Numbered from the stretch's first letter, positions 42,103 through 55,305 are shown. The stretch is DNA of 64,000 nt from Nothophaeocryptopus gaeumannii (GCA_031771865.1 JASISA010000025.1:1116001-1180000), one strand, 5' to 3'. Numbers and translations: made by a program. Notes: generated by a model from the letters alone, not told the origin.

Positions 42103-45100
42103 GCCTGTGCTGGCCTACAATATACCCAACAGGAAGTCCTTGGCCTGTGACGAGAGCATGGAATTCGGAGGTTGAAGTAGCGAGAGAAAAGAGCGCGGCG
42201 CTGTCCTCAGTCGTCGTCCGTAGTCGTCCGGCGCCGGAAATTAAGCTTTCAGGAGATGTCTCAGTATTCGAGTCGGCCAGCTGCGGAAGGCGGGAAGGAA
42301 GAGTCTGTGTTCGTCCAGCGAGAAAGACAGAGGCATCCAAAAGAAGGAGGTAGTGGAGGTGGTGAATGAGTGACAAGAGATTGCAAGATGAGTCGCGTGT
42401 GAAGAAGAGCAGTGTGCGGGTAGAACCCATCTACCGACATAAGTTGGTGACGTTAATTGCTACTAAGCCAATCTTAGCAGCCCGAACCAAGATCTGGCCC
42501 GGTAGTTAGATGCGTAGTAGATCGCTGCAGACTTGCGGAGAATTTTCGAAGGTGGATGTGAATGTCGTGTGATGCCAGTGGGCTGTGAAGAATGTCCTTC
42601 ACATGAAAGGAGAAGATGGCATTGCGGTCTTGGTCTTAGTCTTGGCTATTGATGAGACGCGTTGAAATTACTACCTCATGGTACTGCCTTTTCGAAGAGC
42701 TTGATGATTGATGATCGATGATTGAGGCTGTGCTCTTCCGCGAGAAAGCACCGCAGACACAGACGTCAACGTCAACATCAACGCCAAGTGTGGCAGAGTT
42801 GTTTCAATGTTGATGCATACACCGGCGCTTTCCTCTCCAGCCATGCTGCGGCGCTGGTCTCACTGATCACTGACACCGGCCACTGTTTGCCCAGCCACGA
42901 AGCGCTGATGAGGACATTCTACCGCCTTGCTTCTTGCTTCTGACACTCTCCTCTCAGGACATGCACCCAAGCAACATACCGACCTTCCGAGCAGTGTGAG
43001 CTGCTCAGCTGACCGGCATGATGCTCTCTCTCCTCATTCAGGTTTACTTCCGCCGGGAGCAGAGATGACCTTGGCCTTCATTGCTATTGGCACTTCGGCA
43101 AGCAGCTTCTCTGACTTGTCACATGGCCATGTGCTCAAGAACTTGGCCAAGACAACTCATTATGCTCTCTCCGCTCAGTCCGACGGCCGGTGACGACGTC
43201 TGGAATCTACGTAGTATGTCCCGTCAGCCCGTCTCATGTGGCCCGGATTGACATTTCGCGCTGCTTTGTGCCGTGTACGGCATACCCTTGTCAACATGCA
43301 TCTACACGCCGGCATCTCTGATCCGCGGATTTGGCTTTGTTCCGCAATCCAGCTTCGAGACCGGTGAGTCTCATCACGTCGCTTTGATGCGGGCTAACGG
43401 TATCACGACTACTTCCGTGGGGCCAGTATTCCAGTTCGCTGGTGAGATGTGCATACGGAGTGCGTACTGACGTGGCATCAGAGGTGAGCAGGACCGTCGA
43501 GATCCTACAATTCTTATTACAGTAAGAGGAGAGCAGAGTTTCGCCAAGATCAACAATGCATGCGCAGCCAGGACGCTGCACCTCAGCCCTACGCTATGCG
43601 CGAGGAAATCATCAATACCTTGCCCGGAAGTCTCGCATCGTTCCTTAAACCGGAAGCTCTGTGCGGTGCTTGGGTATCCTGCTTACCTTGAGATGCTCTT
43701 CCCCTTTCCTGTCCACCCTCCTCTTCCTCAGCTCACCTCACGACAAGTACTCTCGGCTCCATGAAAAAGGCCGTATCAACGATGAAACATACTGTTCCTG
43801 TCGATTTCAAGAGCTGAGACTATCCTCAGGCGCTGCCCAGTTCGCAATCTCACCAACTCTTCAGCCGACTTCTCAACTTGGTTCAACATCCTTTGCTCGC
43901 GCGATAGACAACATGGCTGGCCACGACATGTCTGTCAACGTGCGCATGTCGCTTCTCACTACGCAGATTCTGGAATACTGGGGAGTGTGCCAAACGAAGC
44001 TCTCCAAACCGAACGCACGCAAGCCGCCAGTGTTCGTTCCCCAGGTTCACGGATCTTTCGTATCCGAGCAAGAACCTTTGTCGAAGAGGAAGGTGAGCGT
44101 GCATCGGGCGCATACAAGCCGCATATACTGAAGACGAGGTCGTCTGATCTGTCAGCGCAGGCGACAAAGGGCAAACCGTCCGATCGGTGGCGAGAGAAAT
44201 CCGCAGCAACGTGCTTGCTACAGGACTTGACCGTTCTGTCACAGAAGTCTGTTCCCTCACGAACATATCCTCGAATATGAGCTAACTTATCCAGCCACGA
44301 AACACCGCAATGGCATCCGGACGAGACTCCAGACTGGGCGTTGGCTGGAGAAGACTCGCCGAGGTGCAGCTTGGACTCACACAAATCTTTTGGGATCGAA
44401 AAGCCACGACAATACATCCATTTGAGTGACCTCATGGCAGCTCGGGAAGTGGATAGCCAAAGTAGCAGCAGCAGCAGATGCACAAGCGTGTCAAGGCAAT
44501 CATGATACCAGTGGATGAGTGTGGGCGACATATCACGCCTCCACTACTGTAAAATTATACGCAGCTCTTGTCTGGTTACTGAACGATAGCAAAGCTCACG
44601 GTTGACGGCACGGTACCTGGCAGGTTCAAGCCGAATAAAAGCGAGGACAAGCAGACCTTTCCAGTGTTGAGTGGTGCATTGATCTTGGCTTGGTCTTTCT
44701 GGCGCCATAACGAAAAGTTCTGACAGCTAGCAGAACAAACGCACTGAACACTAAGAAGTCACAAGACTCCTTTGATACCGCTATGGCAGACTAGCAGACA
44801 AGTATGACGAAGTTGAGTGGGAGGTAGTGGAGCTGTTGTCCGTTACGAGGCAGAACACTAGCCCACCAAGTGCCCCCGTGACATCTCCAGCGGAGACAAG
44901 AACACGGAGATGGGTGCAGAAAATGGTTCGTGTCGCCAGCTTCACGATGTTCACCCACGTCTCGGTCGGCAGCGAGGGCCGTTATTCCTGGGGTTCTCTC
45001 AGCACCCATGTCTGCTAGCTGCCCGCGGCCAAGACCTGGAGCTGCAGGAACGACTTTGAGCTCCTCTTCAACATTGCCTTCCCTCTCTTAACCTGCTTGA

Positions 45101-45611
45101 TCTACAACGACTCTCAGATTGGAAAATCTGTTCCAAGCGTTTCAAACGACTCCCCATTCTTTGACACGACCGTCTAACGTCGAGACCGCGATTTTGATGA
45201 ACCGAGGTGGAGGCGGAACCACTCCGTCTCGAGTTCGGCCTGGAGTCGGCGAAATACTCTAGCTAATTCGTATGGGGCCGAGTTGTGGACGTCTCATCAT
45301 GCAAGGAAAAGAATGCGACCTTGGAGAGCATGGCGGACATGGATAGGCCAGCGAAAGCAACGACCCTTGGAACGATATCCGATCCACCATCACTGCCGGC
45401 CGAGGGCGCCATACCCAATGTGAACCTGCGAATGGAAATGCATCTCTTGGGTACCCTCAAGGTCCTCATCATTCGCGTCCGACGTGATTGCCGTGGTAGC
45501 GACGATTGGCCATCCTCGGTCCTGGTATATAGATAGGTGCCTACCCGCGCGTGGTTGGGTTTCCTCAGGCGAGTGGGAGCTTTCTTTGCTTGAGTCTGCT
45601 GCTTCAACAAG
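42103..45611. other. Gene-poor 3.5-kb region
   Basis: The longest stretch without a supported gene. Frames of 127 to 190 aa around 43660-44530 overlap on opposite strands, have erratic composition and no motif, so they look like chance. No transposon ends, long repeats or tRNA fold were recognised. The left part should include the esterase promoter; the right part (about 45000-45611) is the beta-glucosidase promoter. Confidence 0.55.
45526..45532 (+). promoter_or_regulatory. TATA box of the beta-glucosidase gene
   Basis: TATATAG lies 80-86 bp upstream of the predicted ATG at 45612, a reasonable distance for a strongly regulated secreted enzyme. Possible CreA-type sites (CTGGGG near 44989, GTGGAG near 45207) are too short to claim. 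Confidence 0.4.
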
Positions 45612-48496
45612 ATGAAGTCGTTCGGTACAGCTCTTCTGGCTGCTGCCACCTCGGTGGCGGCTTATGACTACTCGCAGTTGGCTGCTAGCAAGAACAACTA
45701 CGGTGCTCCGGTAAGCTAAGTTGAAACTTCTCACTTGGAATAGACGAGCTGACCAAATATACACAGAACCCTGACACTGTATACCCGGGCTACGAGTCCG
45801 AGAATCCCATTGCGGCCGCTGGAAGCAATGACTACCAAGCCAGCCCTCCTAAATATCCATCGCCATGGACAGAAGGCTTGGGCGACTGGTCGGATGCATA
45901 CAAGAAGGCAAAGGACTTCGTGAGCCAGCTCACATTGGCGGAGAAGGTCAACCTCACAACGGGCACTGGATGGGAGCTTGAGAGGTGCGTGGGTAATACT
46001 GGAGGCATTCCCCGTCTAGGGTTCCGCGGTCTGTGTCTTCAAGACTCGCCGACTGGTATCCGTTTGACAGACTTCAACTCCGTCTTCCCAGGTAAGCACT
46101 ATCGAGGATTTGACGATTGCAAATACCGACAATAGTCTAGCCGGTGTCAACGTTGCGGCTACCTGGGATCGCAAGCTCGCATACGCGCGTGGTAAGGCTA
46201 TGGGAGAGGAGCATCATGGAAAGGGTATTGATGTTCAGCTTGGAGTACGTTGTACAAGACACACGAGAGCAAGAGCGATTCTAACAGTCCCGATAGCCCG
46301 TCGCTGGTCCTCTTGGTCGCACGCCAGAGGGTGGTCGTAACTGGGAAGGTATGAGAGGCCTTTCAAAGTCATTGAACGCCTGGAGATACTGACGTGTTCT
46401 TAGGCTTCAGCCCTGATCCAGTCCTGACTGGTGTGATGTTCGCTGAGAGCATCAAGGGTATCCAGAGCGCCGGCGTTGTTGCAACTGGCAAGCACTACCT
46501 CATGAACGAACAGGATCACTTCCGTCTGGTCTCCGACTCATCCTCGTACGGCTTCAACATCTCCGAGCCCTACTCCGCGAACGTCGACGACGAGACCCTC
46601 CACGAGATGTACCTTTGGCCATTCGCAGATGGTGTTAAGGCCGGTGTTGGCTCTATCATGTGCTCGTACATCCAAGTCAACGACTCGCAAGCCTGCCAGA
46701 ACTCCTACTTGCTCAATTACCTTCTGAAGGGTGAACTTGGCTTCCAGGGCTTCGTCATGAGCGATTGGATGGCCACTCACTCTGGTGTTGGCAGTGCTCT
46801 TGCCGGTCTGGATATGACAATGCCTGGCGAGGCTACCCTCTACAACCAGCTGGATAGCTTCTACGGCACCAACTTGACCGTTGCTGTCCTCAACGGCACT
46901 GTCCCAGCTTGGAGGATCGACGACATGGCAATGCGTGTCATGGCCGCCTTCTTCTACGTCGATGGCCAGATTGAGCGTGAACCAGAGAACTTCTCTTCAT
47001 GGACGTTAGACACATACGGCTACCAGCACTACTACACCGGACAGGGTGGCATTGTCCAGGTCAACCACCACGTCAACGTTCGCGGCGACCACGCAGGCTT
47101 GATCCGCCAGCTCGGTGCTGAGAGCACCGTTCTGCTCAAGAACGTCAACGGCGCACTCCCGCTCACTGGAAAGGAGCCACTCACAGCGGTGTTTGGTGAG
47201 GATGCTGGCGCAAATGTTGACGGACCCAACGGATGTAGCGACCGCGCCTGTGACAACGGCACCCTGGCGATGGCCTGGGGCTCTGGCTCTTCCAACTTCG
47301 CGTCCCTCGTCACTCCTGACACCGCCATTCAAAACGAGGTCATTGCCAAGAACGGCTCATACGAGTCGAACTTCAACAACTGGGACCTCGATGTCCAGGG
47401 AACTCTCGCACGTCGGGCCAACGTCAGCGTGGTGTTTGCAAACTCTGACGCTGGCGAGTGGTACCTCGAAGTCGATGGCAATTTGGGTGATCGCAACAAT
47501 TTGACCTTCTGGAAGAACTCTGACGCTGCCATTGAGCGTATTGCCGGCAACTGCTCCAACACAATCCTCGTGATCCACTCCCTCGGACCAGTCCTTCTCG
47601 AGAAGTACAAGAACCACCCCAACATCACAGCGATCCTCTGGGCCGGCGTACCCGGCCAAGAATCCGGCAACTCCATCGCAGACGTCCTCTACGGCCGCAC
47701 CAACCCATCCGCCAAACTCCCCTTCACAGTCGGCAAACACCGCAGAGACTACGGCGCCGATATCCTCTACACCCCCAACGACCCGATTCCCCAGATCAAC
47801 TTCAAAGAAGGCGTCTTCATCGACTACCGCTCCTTCGACCACCACAACGAAACTCCCACCTACGAATTCGGATACGGTCTCTCATACACCACTTTCGCCT
47901 ACTCCGACCTCAAGGTTGCCAAGAAGAACGCCTCCGCCTACGTCCCATTCACAGGCCACACATCTGCCGCTCCTACATTTGGAAACTTCTCCAAGAAAGC
48001 AGAAGATTATCTCTTCCCAGCAAACTTCTCAAGAGTCGCTCTCTTCCACTACCCCTGGCTCAACAGCACCAACTTCTCCGCCGCAACTGCAGAACCACAC
48101 TACGCCCTCCCAGGCTTCATCCCCGAAGGCGCGCAAGACGGCTCGGCCCAGCCAATCCCCAAGGCTGGTGGTGCTCCAGGCGGTAATCCTTCACTCTACG
48201 ACGTCGTCTACGAAGTTTCCGCAACCATTTCCAACACTGGAAAGGTTGCCGGGTACGAGATTCCTCAACTGTATATTTTCCGAGGAGGACCTTACGATCC
48301 GGTTCGGGAGTTGAGAGGATTCGATCGTATTTGGATCGAGGCCGGTGAGAGCAAGACTTTTACTGTGGAGGTTACGAGGAGGGATATCAGTTCTTGGAGT
48401 ACGGTTGAGCAGGATTGGTTTGTGAGGAACTCGACTAAGAAGGTTTGGGTGGGTGCGAGCAGTAGGGATTTGCCGTTGTCTGCTGTCCTTCCATAG
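45612..48496 (+). CDS. Secreted beta-glucosidase, GH3
   Basis: Glycoside hydrolase family 3 enzyme that releases glucose from cellobiose and other beta-glucosides. Five exons, 45612-45710, 45767-46091, 46141-46244, 46297-46348 and 46404-48496, give 890 aa, in the usual range. Introns are 48-56 nt with GTAAGC, GTACGT and GTATGA donors, and every junction rebuilds conserved motifs (VFPAGVNVAATWD, QLGPVAGPLGR, NWEGFSPDPVLTG). Signal peptide: MKSFGTALLAAATSVAA. Catalytic features: substrate-binding KHYLMNEQDHFR and nucleophile D314 in GFVMSDWMATHSG. The second domain starts near LIRQLGAESTVLLKN. The C-terminal third carries the fibronectin-III-like domain (VSATISNTGKVAGYE, QLYIFRGG). Many N-x-S/T sites fit secretion. 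It converges on the phosphoketolase gene with a 206-bp gap. Intact and confidently assigned. Confidence 0.95.
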
Positions 48497-48702
48497 GCAG
48501 CGAAGTATTTAACGATAAGGTATCGCGAGAACTGATCAAGCTTTTCCCAAGCGGTGTACTGTGGTTGATCATTGCTACATATCTCATCGTCATATCGTTA
48601 TGCTCATTCATCAGTGTCAGTTCAATGAAGTTTCCGTCGAAGTACCATATCCCTTTCCCAATCGCCATCATCACGACACCTTTTCTTCCCACCCTGCTCT
48701 AA

Positions 48703-51311
48703 TCAGAAAGGCCATTTAAACTCGTTAAACTCCTCCGGATCCAATCCAATCTCATACGAGTAATTCGCGGCCCGGATCCTCTCCTCCACCAACTTCTGTC
48801 TCGGCCCACTACCCTTATTACCAAGCACATCTTTCAAAAGATCAATAGCCAGGATAGCCAAAGAGAAACGATCAGCCTCGTTGCGGATAGCGAGTTCCAG
48901 AGGAGTATCGATATTGCCCTTCTCCTTGTAGCCACGGACGTGCATCTTAGCTTGGCCGATGCGGTTGTAGGTCAGACGGTGGACGAGCCATGGATAGGAG
49001 TGGAAGTTGAAGACGACGGGTTTGTTGCTTGTGAAGATGGCCTCGTATTCTGTCTCAGTGAGACCGTGTGGATGGTAGCCGTTCGGAAGGAGCTTGAAGA
49101 GATCGACGACGTTGACGAAGCGGATCTTCAGTTCGGGGAGGTATTGGCGTAGCAGAGCCGTTGCAGCGAGAGCTTCCTGAGTGACTACGTCTCCGCACGA
49201 GGCGATGACGAGGTCGGGTTCCGCGCCGTAGTCGTTGGATGCCCAGTCCCAGACACCGATGCCCTTTGTGCAGTGAGCGACGGCAGCATCCATGCTGAGG
49301 TATTGGGTGTGGACCTGCTTGTCTGCCACAACCACGTTGACGTAGTTCGAGCTTCGCAAGCAGTGGTCCATAGTGCTGAGGAGAGTGTTGCCGTCCGGAG
49401 GCAGGTAAATACGAACGACCTCTGGAGACTTGTTGACAACGACATCCAAAAAGCCAGGGTCTTGATGAGTGAAGCCGTTGTGGTCCTGTCTCCAGACCGT
49501 GCTGGTGAGCAAGATGTTCAGGGAAGACACCGCTTGTCTCCATGCCACTTCGGAGCACTTCTCAATCCACTTCGCGTGCTGGTTTACCATGCTGTCGATG
49601 ATGTGAATGAATGGCTCATAGGAGTTGAGTAGGCCGTGGCGACCAGAGAGGATGTAGCCTTCGAGCCAGCCTTCACAGGTGTGCTCACTGAGCATCTCCA
49701 TAACGCGACCTGGAAAACATTAGCAACGCCCAAAAACAGAACATGGATTTCAATCACGTACCGTTGACATCCAGGTTGCCGCCATCTTCGTCCTCAGGCA
49801 GGTATCCATTGACCCACACCTTCTTGCCAGCCTTGTAGATCTCTGACAGCTTGTTGCTCTCTGTTTCATCGGGACCCATGACACGGAAGTTCTCTGGGTT
49901 GTCTCGGACAACGTCGCGCAACCACTTGGCGAAGTACAGCATGCCCGACTCATTGACGACACCAGGTCTGTCGATCTTTAGAGCGTAGTCGCGGAAGTTC
50001 TGGAGCTTCAGCGGCTTCCTGATGAGACCGCCATTCGTGATCGGATTCTCAGACATTCTCTTGCCCTTTGGTGGTGCAAGCTCCTTCAACTCAGGAACAA
50101 GCTTGCCCTCCTCGGTGAAGAGCTTCTCCGGCTCGTAAGAGCGCAGCCATTGCTCAAGCTGCTTCATCTGCTCGGGATCGGTGTGAACCTTAGTCAATGG
50201 AACTTGATGCGCGCGCCAGAAGCCCTCGAGGTAATGGCCCTCGACCTTGCGTGGAGCGGTCCAGCCCTTCGGCGACCTTAGAACGATCATGGGCCACTTG
50301 GGTCTGAAGACCTTGCCCGAATCGCGTGCCTCCTTTTGGAAGCGACGGATCTCGTTCACGCAGTGCTCCAAAGTGCCAGCCATGGCTTGGTGCATGGTAT
50401 CCAAATCTGATCCCTCCACAAAATAGGGCTCGTATCCGTAACCCTTCATCAATGCCACAAGCTCTTCTTCTGAGATACGGGACAGAATTGTGGGGTTATT
50501 AATCTTGTATCCATTGAGATGGAGGACTGGAAGCACAGCTCCGTCTCTGATGGGGTTGAGGAATTTGTTGGAGTGCCAGCTGGTGGCTAGAGGACCAGTC
50601 TCGGATTCGCCGTCTCCGACAATGGTCAAGGCAATGGTGTTGGGATGATCAAAAACGGCGCCGAATGCGTGTGAGAGTGAGTATCCGAGCTCACCTCCTT
50701 CATGGATAGAGCCTGGTGTCTACCAATCGTTAGCCCTTCCAGCGGTTTGTAGCTGTCTTGTGGAGAGCCCACCTCTGGGGTCATATGGCTTCCAATGCCT
50801 CCAGGGAAGGAGAACTGCTTGAAGAAGCGTTGAAGGCCCTCAACATCCTCGCCCTTGTTTGGGTATACCTCGCTGTAGACTCCCTCTAGGTAGAAGTTTG
50901 AGATAAGACCTGGAGCACCGTGGCCTGGTCCAGAGATCACGAAGGCGTCAAGGTCGCACTTCTTGACCAATCGGTTCATGTGAATGTATCTGAGTAGGTG
51001 TTAACAGCTGCATTCTCGCCTCGTTTCTGTTTATTAGCGACCTACGTGAAGGACTGGCCTGCGTCCGATCCCCAATGTCCAAGCAATCTCGGCTTGAGGT
51101 GCTCTTTCTTCAATGGGTCTCTCAGTAATGGATTCTCCTTCAGATACAGCATGCCCAGACATAAGTAGAGAGTTGCATGGAAGTATTTGGTAGTCTTCTC
51201 AAGCTCCTCTTTGCTCAATGGCTGCTCTTTGATGGTAGATCTGGTGGCGCCGTAGACCGACCATTTGTCCTGCTCCGCCGTGAGCGAATAATTGCCACTG
51301 CTCTCCGCCAT
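48703..51311 (-). CDS. Xylulose-5-P/fructose-6-P phosphoketolase
   Basis: Thiamine-diphosphate enzyme that splits xylulose 5-phosphate (or fructose 6-phosphate) with phosphate into acetyl phosphate and glyceraldehyde 3-phosphate (or erythrose 4-phosphate). Four exons, 51311-51046, 50989-50773, 50719-49762 and 49709-48703, give 815 aa, the normal length. Introns are 52-56 nt and all junctions restore conserved sequence (GQSFTYIHMNR, SHMTPETPGSIHEGGELGYS, NLDVNGRVMEML). Landmarks: GHWGSDAG, SGPGHGAPGL, the thiamine-binding GDGESETGPLATSWHSNKF and LHLNGYKINNPT, and WRQDHNGFTHQDPGFLD in the second domain. The protein has no targeting signal, so it is probably cytosolic. Acetyl phosphate would feed acetate kinase or other routes, which are not in this window. 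The gene is complete. Confidence 0.95.
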
Positions 51312-52222
51312 CTTGGTGTCGCTGTGTGGGCGAAACTTCAATGAAGCTCCGATGCAAAGGCAGATGATGTTTCGGTTGTGAAGAAGAGAATGGAGAGAAG
51401 TGAAGACCACCCAGAGGTAGTGCCTTCCTTGCTTATTGCTGAACGAGAGAAGCTGCGATAAAGTAAACAAAAGGATAGCTGCCCTGCCGGAGTCGCCGGA
51501 GCTCGACGTCCAAAGCTGGTGATGTAGTGTGATGTCAGGATGCGGCTCCCACGCTGTGCGGACGACACAACTTCAGTGCCACTGTGTGTGCTTGGGATCC
51601 ACTTGCATCGAGGCCACGATTCCAGAAGCCAATGCAGGAACCTCCAGCTTAGCACGTTCCGTGAACTATCGGACGAGCCATGAGCGTGTGGCGCGTGGTT
51701 CGGCCACGGAGTAGTATCAAGACCGGGATGGGTCGGTTATCAGACGAGCGTGCCGTGACTTCTTGCTATCACTGCTGAAGAGCGAGGCGAAGTTGCAGGC
51801 TCATTGTAAGCAGTCTGCAGACGCGTCTTCCAGCGCTCGCCATGTCAAAGTTCTACGCAGTTCGAAGGCGCGTCGCAGGTCTCGCGTCGGGACGCGTGAG
51901 TATCCGGTATAGAGCAGGGACCCAAGCAAGGAAGGGCGACATCCTGGGCGATTGCGGCTCAGAATCATCTCAGTACTTGGTTGCACGAGCGAAGCGACAA
52001 CACGATTGGGTCGAGGTGAATGAGGATGTTGTTAGAGAAAGAGGGAAGGAGATCCTCGCCGGCAGAACCAGAGACAGATGGTATCCTGGGCGAGCACGGA
52101 GATTGCCGGCTGTCAATCTCTCATACCAGGATTGAATCTTTTACAATCTTTCATGCTTGTCGTAACCAGCAAGGCCCAGCAATCAAGCTCCTGGAACAAT
52201 CCCCCGTCCACTGCCATGCCTC
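51312..52222. other. Intergenic, phosphoketolase promoter
   Basis: 911 bp with the phosphoketolase promoter near 51312-51600 and the 3' side of the esterase gene at the right end. No gene recognised. Confidence 0.6.
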
Positions 52223-53268
52223 CTAATAGTCATCAGCACTCCCCGGCCGATTCGTCGCATTCCAACTCTTAAAGAACTCCAACACAACCGGCGCATAGTC
52301 CAACGCCTTATCCAAACACTTCCTCGTCGTCTGATTGTAATTATCACTAGCATCCCAATTCGAGCTAGTACTACTAGGCCAGCAATGTCCCAGCTCGAAA
52401 ATTTGATAATGGCTAATCACATCTTGATAGTCGCCACATGAGTAGCAAGTCGTGTTGTAGCCGCCCAGATCGCTGGAATTGACGGGCGTAGCAGCATCGC
52501 CGCAGGTTCGATGGCCCCACCAGGAGACCCATTGGGTGATGTCTGGGATGGGACCACCGCTGCCATCGTGAGTTGGGTGGTAGGGGATTGTTGCGTCTTC
52601 GTCGCCGTGGGATCCGAGGATGGCTCGTTGTTTCGTGCAGTGGGTTTGGTTCAGGTCGCTGTATAATGCTGGGGATGCCTAGCAGAGGGCGAACAGTCAG
52701 TGCAAAATTCAACACAGTAGAGTGGTCTGCTCACCATAGCAAAAGCACTGAACTCGTCGCCGTTATCAGAGCAGGCGAGCAGGTCAACGAAACCACCTCC
52801 GAGACTCTTTCCCGATGCGTATACCCTGTCAGTATCTATACAGTACGTCTCCCGAATGTGTTTCAAAAGATCCGTGGTGAATGTGAGGTCGTCGACTCCT
52901 GGCACAGAGTAATTGGCACCTTGCCAGCTCCGGTCAACGCCATTCGGATACACCACCAGGTACTCCTGTCCCTCGTCATATTTGTAATACTGGGAGTTGT
53001 CGTATTGCTGCCATCCGTTGCCGCCGTTTCCATGATAATCGATGATCAGGGGCCATTCCTTCGTAAGGTCGTCGTTATAGCTGTCCGGTACGTTGACGCC
53101 AAAAGTCCTGTTGTAATCTCCAGAGGGTATTGTATGGTTTTCTGTGCTGTTATGGAAGCCGATGCTGTGCTCTATTCCGCATCCTGTAGTCGACCGGATA
53201 CGTAGAGGGGTCGCGATTGCTGATCCAAGGAAAGCTGTACCAACTGCTAAGGATATGAAATGGTACAT
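52223..53268 (-). CDS. Secreted feruloyl-esterase-like hydrolase
   Basis: Member of the fungal feruloyl esterase C / PHB-depolymerase-like esterase group, which cleaves ferulate esters from plant-wall arabinoxylan. Two exons, 53268-52735 and 52678-52223, with a 56-nt intron (GTGAGC donor, CTGCTAG acceptor) give 329 aa. A signal peptide is clear (MYHFISLAVGTAFLGSAIA). Landmarks: YHGNGGNGWQQ (oxyanion region), the nucleophile S155 in ASGKSLGGG, an acid D in SHGDEDATIPYHP (about 204-206), and H276 in ELGHCWPSS. Cysteines in CSDNGD, THCTKQ, RTCGD and TTCYSCGD suggest several disulphides. Family relatives usually have GKSDGGG; leucine here is a small change. A TATAAAT box lies about 190 bp upstream of the ATG. 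The class is well supported; the true ester substrate is inferred. Confidence 0.9.
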
Positions 53269-54323
53269 TATGTCCTCGTAAGGATGCTATGAGGTTTAGA
53301 TCGTTTGCTGTGCCAAGAGCCAAAAAGGTGTATGCAACCTCGCTAAAATGCTCTGCAGATTCAATATCAAGTGCTAGACATTCGGATAAGAGATGCTGGC
53401 GGGATTGCTGAAAGAATACGTGGTTGAAAGGAGCAGATGAAGAAGGGCACACAAGAATTTATAGAATTCCCTACATAGCTATGGGTATCCTCAGACCGAC
53501 GACCGAGCTGAGATTAAAAATGTAGCAAGCTCCAGTAGTGTAGGGATCCTACATACCTTTTCCGGTGGAGATCAACAGAATGATTAAGCGCACCATGCTG
53601 TCACGAGGCCTCGTGCGAGCAAGTGTGCAGATGCAGGAGCTTTTGGCGAAGATGCATACTCCCAAAGCGACGCTTGAGGGACCCTACGGCTGTTGCGGTG
53701 AACGAGAGAGGCCTAATAAGACCTCGTCAGCGTCGAGGCGGACATGGCAGAATATCCAGGAACACGAAACGCACGTCACCTTCCAGCGCATAGAGTTTCG
53801 TAGGATCTATTCTTAACTCAAGGAAGGCTGGTGAGGGCATCCGCCATGAGGCTGTCCATAGCGCACGAGAGGATTCGCAAGCCTGCCTGAAAGCGGGCAT
53901 TTAATCGGATGCGGTATGAACGGGAGGAGGGCTACCTTATGCTCAGGAGGGTCTGCTCGGGATGCAGTCGGCTCGGCAATTCCAAGTATCTCGACGGCAC
54001 CTGGTCAACACGTCAGCGGCCACGAGGCGAGGAAGCGAGGTACCGTTGCATGTGGATTGCCGTATCGGCTCGCGAGTGTTGTGACCTGGATGCAGCGCAG
54101 CTACCGGCGCATTCTGCGCTATCTTGATCGTGATACAAGTAGATGAGTCTGTGTAGGAAAGAAGGGAGACCCGAGACGAAACAAGAGAGAGTTCGCCGAA
54201 GATCCGTGCACCTCGTGGCAGTGACGTGACCTCTAGATTTCTTCAATGGCGGCGACAAACCTCAACGAGTCTCTCATCAGTTGAACGCCATCAATTGACT
54301 AGTGAGTATACAGACTGAGCACC
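53269..54323. other. Divergent promoter region, esterase and peroxiredoxin
   Basis: About 1.05 kb between two outward-facing starts. Contains the esterase TATA candidate and, at the right, the short 5' region of the peroxiredoxin gene. No gene recognised. Confidence 0.6.
53457..53463 (-). promoter_or_regulatory. Possible TATA box of the feruloyl-esterase-like gene
   Basis: TATAAAT reads on the minus strand about 190 bp upstream of the start codon at 53268. The position implies a long 5' UTR, which is common in fungi. Confidence 0.35.
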
Positions 54324-55202
54324 ATGGCTGCCACCTTCGCACGCAGCGCATTTCGCGCAACAAGACTTTCCGCAAGCCACAATACCTTCGCAGCGAGACA
54401 AGCCTCTCCGGTATTCAAGCGCTTCCTGGCAGTACCGGCAGAGCAGCCACGGTTACGTCTGGGCTCGGAAGCTCCCAACTTTCAAGCAAAGACGACGCAT
54501 GGCGATATCGACTTCCACCAATGGCTCGGCGGCAAGTGAGCAACACCGCCAAGCGAAGCAGAAGTTGTGACATTATAGCTGATACTCGGCCAGGTGGGCT
54601 ATCTTGTTCTCTCATCCCGCAGACTTCACGCCAGTCTGCACGACGGAGCTTGGAGCATTCGCCAAGCTGAAGGATGAGTTTGAGAAGAGACAGGTCAAGA
54701 TGATCGGTCTTGTAAGCAATCTTGTAATCATTGCTATATCACAAATCAACTAACGATCAAACAGTCGGCAAATGATATTGGCAGTCACGACAAGTGGATC
54801 GCAGACATCAACGAGATCTCTGGCACTAATCTCCAGTTTCCAATCATCGGAGATCAGGATCGCAAGGTCGCCTTCCTGTACGATATGATCGATCAGCAAG
54901 ACCTGGACGACATTGACGAGAAGGGCATTGCCTTTACCATCCGCTCTGTCTTCGTCATCGACCCGGCCAAGAAGATCCGCCTGACCATGATGTATCCAGC
55001 GTCCACAGGTCGTAATACTTCTGAGGTCCTCCGTGTCATCGACAGTCTGCAGACTGGCGATAAGAAGGGCGTGACCACTCCAATTGACTGGCAGGTCGGA
55101 GACGATGTCATTGTTCCTCCATCAGTCTCGACTGCGGACGCCAAGAAGAAGTTTGGTGAAGTTCGCGAGGTCAAGCCATACCTTCGTTTTACCCAGGCCT
55201 AG
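54324..55202 (+). CDS. Mitochondrial 1-Cys peroxiredoxin (Prx1/Prdx6 type)
   Basis: Thiol peroxidase that reduces hydrogen peroxide and organic peroxides, of the mitochondrial Prx1 type. Three exons, 54324-54535, 54594-54711 and 54765-55202, with introns of 58 and 53 nt give 255 aa, as in yeast Prx1 (about 260). The N-terminus is basic, rich in A, R and S and without acidic residues (MAATFARSAFRATRLSASHN), a likely mitochondrial presequence. The peroxidatic cysteine is C86 in HPADFTPVCTTELG, with T83 as its usual partner. Exon 3 has SANDIGSHDKW, FPIIGDQDRKVA, and the late DWQVGDDVIVPPSV that marks the Prdx6-like branch. No resolving cysteine is seen, consistent with the 1-Cys mechanism. The gene is complete and converges on the decayed transporter at 55306. 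Confidence 0.95.
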
Positions 55203-55305
55203 GCCGAGTACGACTCATGTATGATAGAGAATAGAGACTAGACGCGGGTCTGTCATGTAACATCAACGAGTTGCTCAAGAACCGGAAAGGACTTTTCAAT
55301 TCATT

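Noticed and set aside
43959..44531. 190-aa minus-strand frame in the gene-poor region
   Set aside because: Overlaps equally long frames on the other strand, with no motif or splice signals.
44617..44640. tRNA-like GGTTCAAGCC box
   Set aside because: No matching acceptor stem, D arm or anticodon arm could be folded around it.
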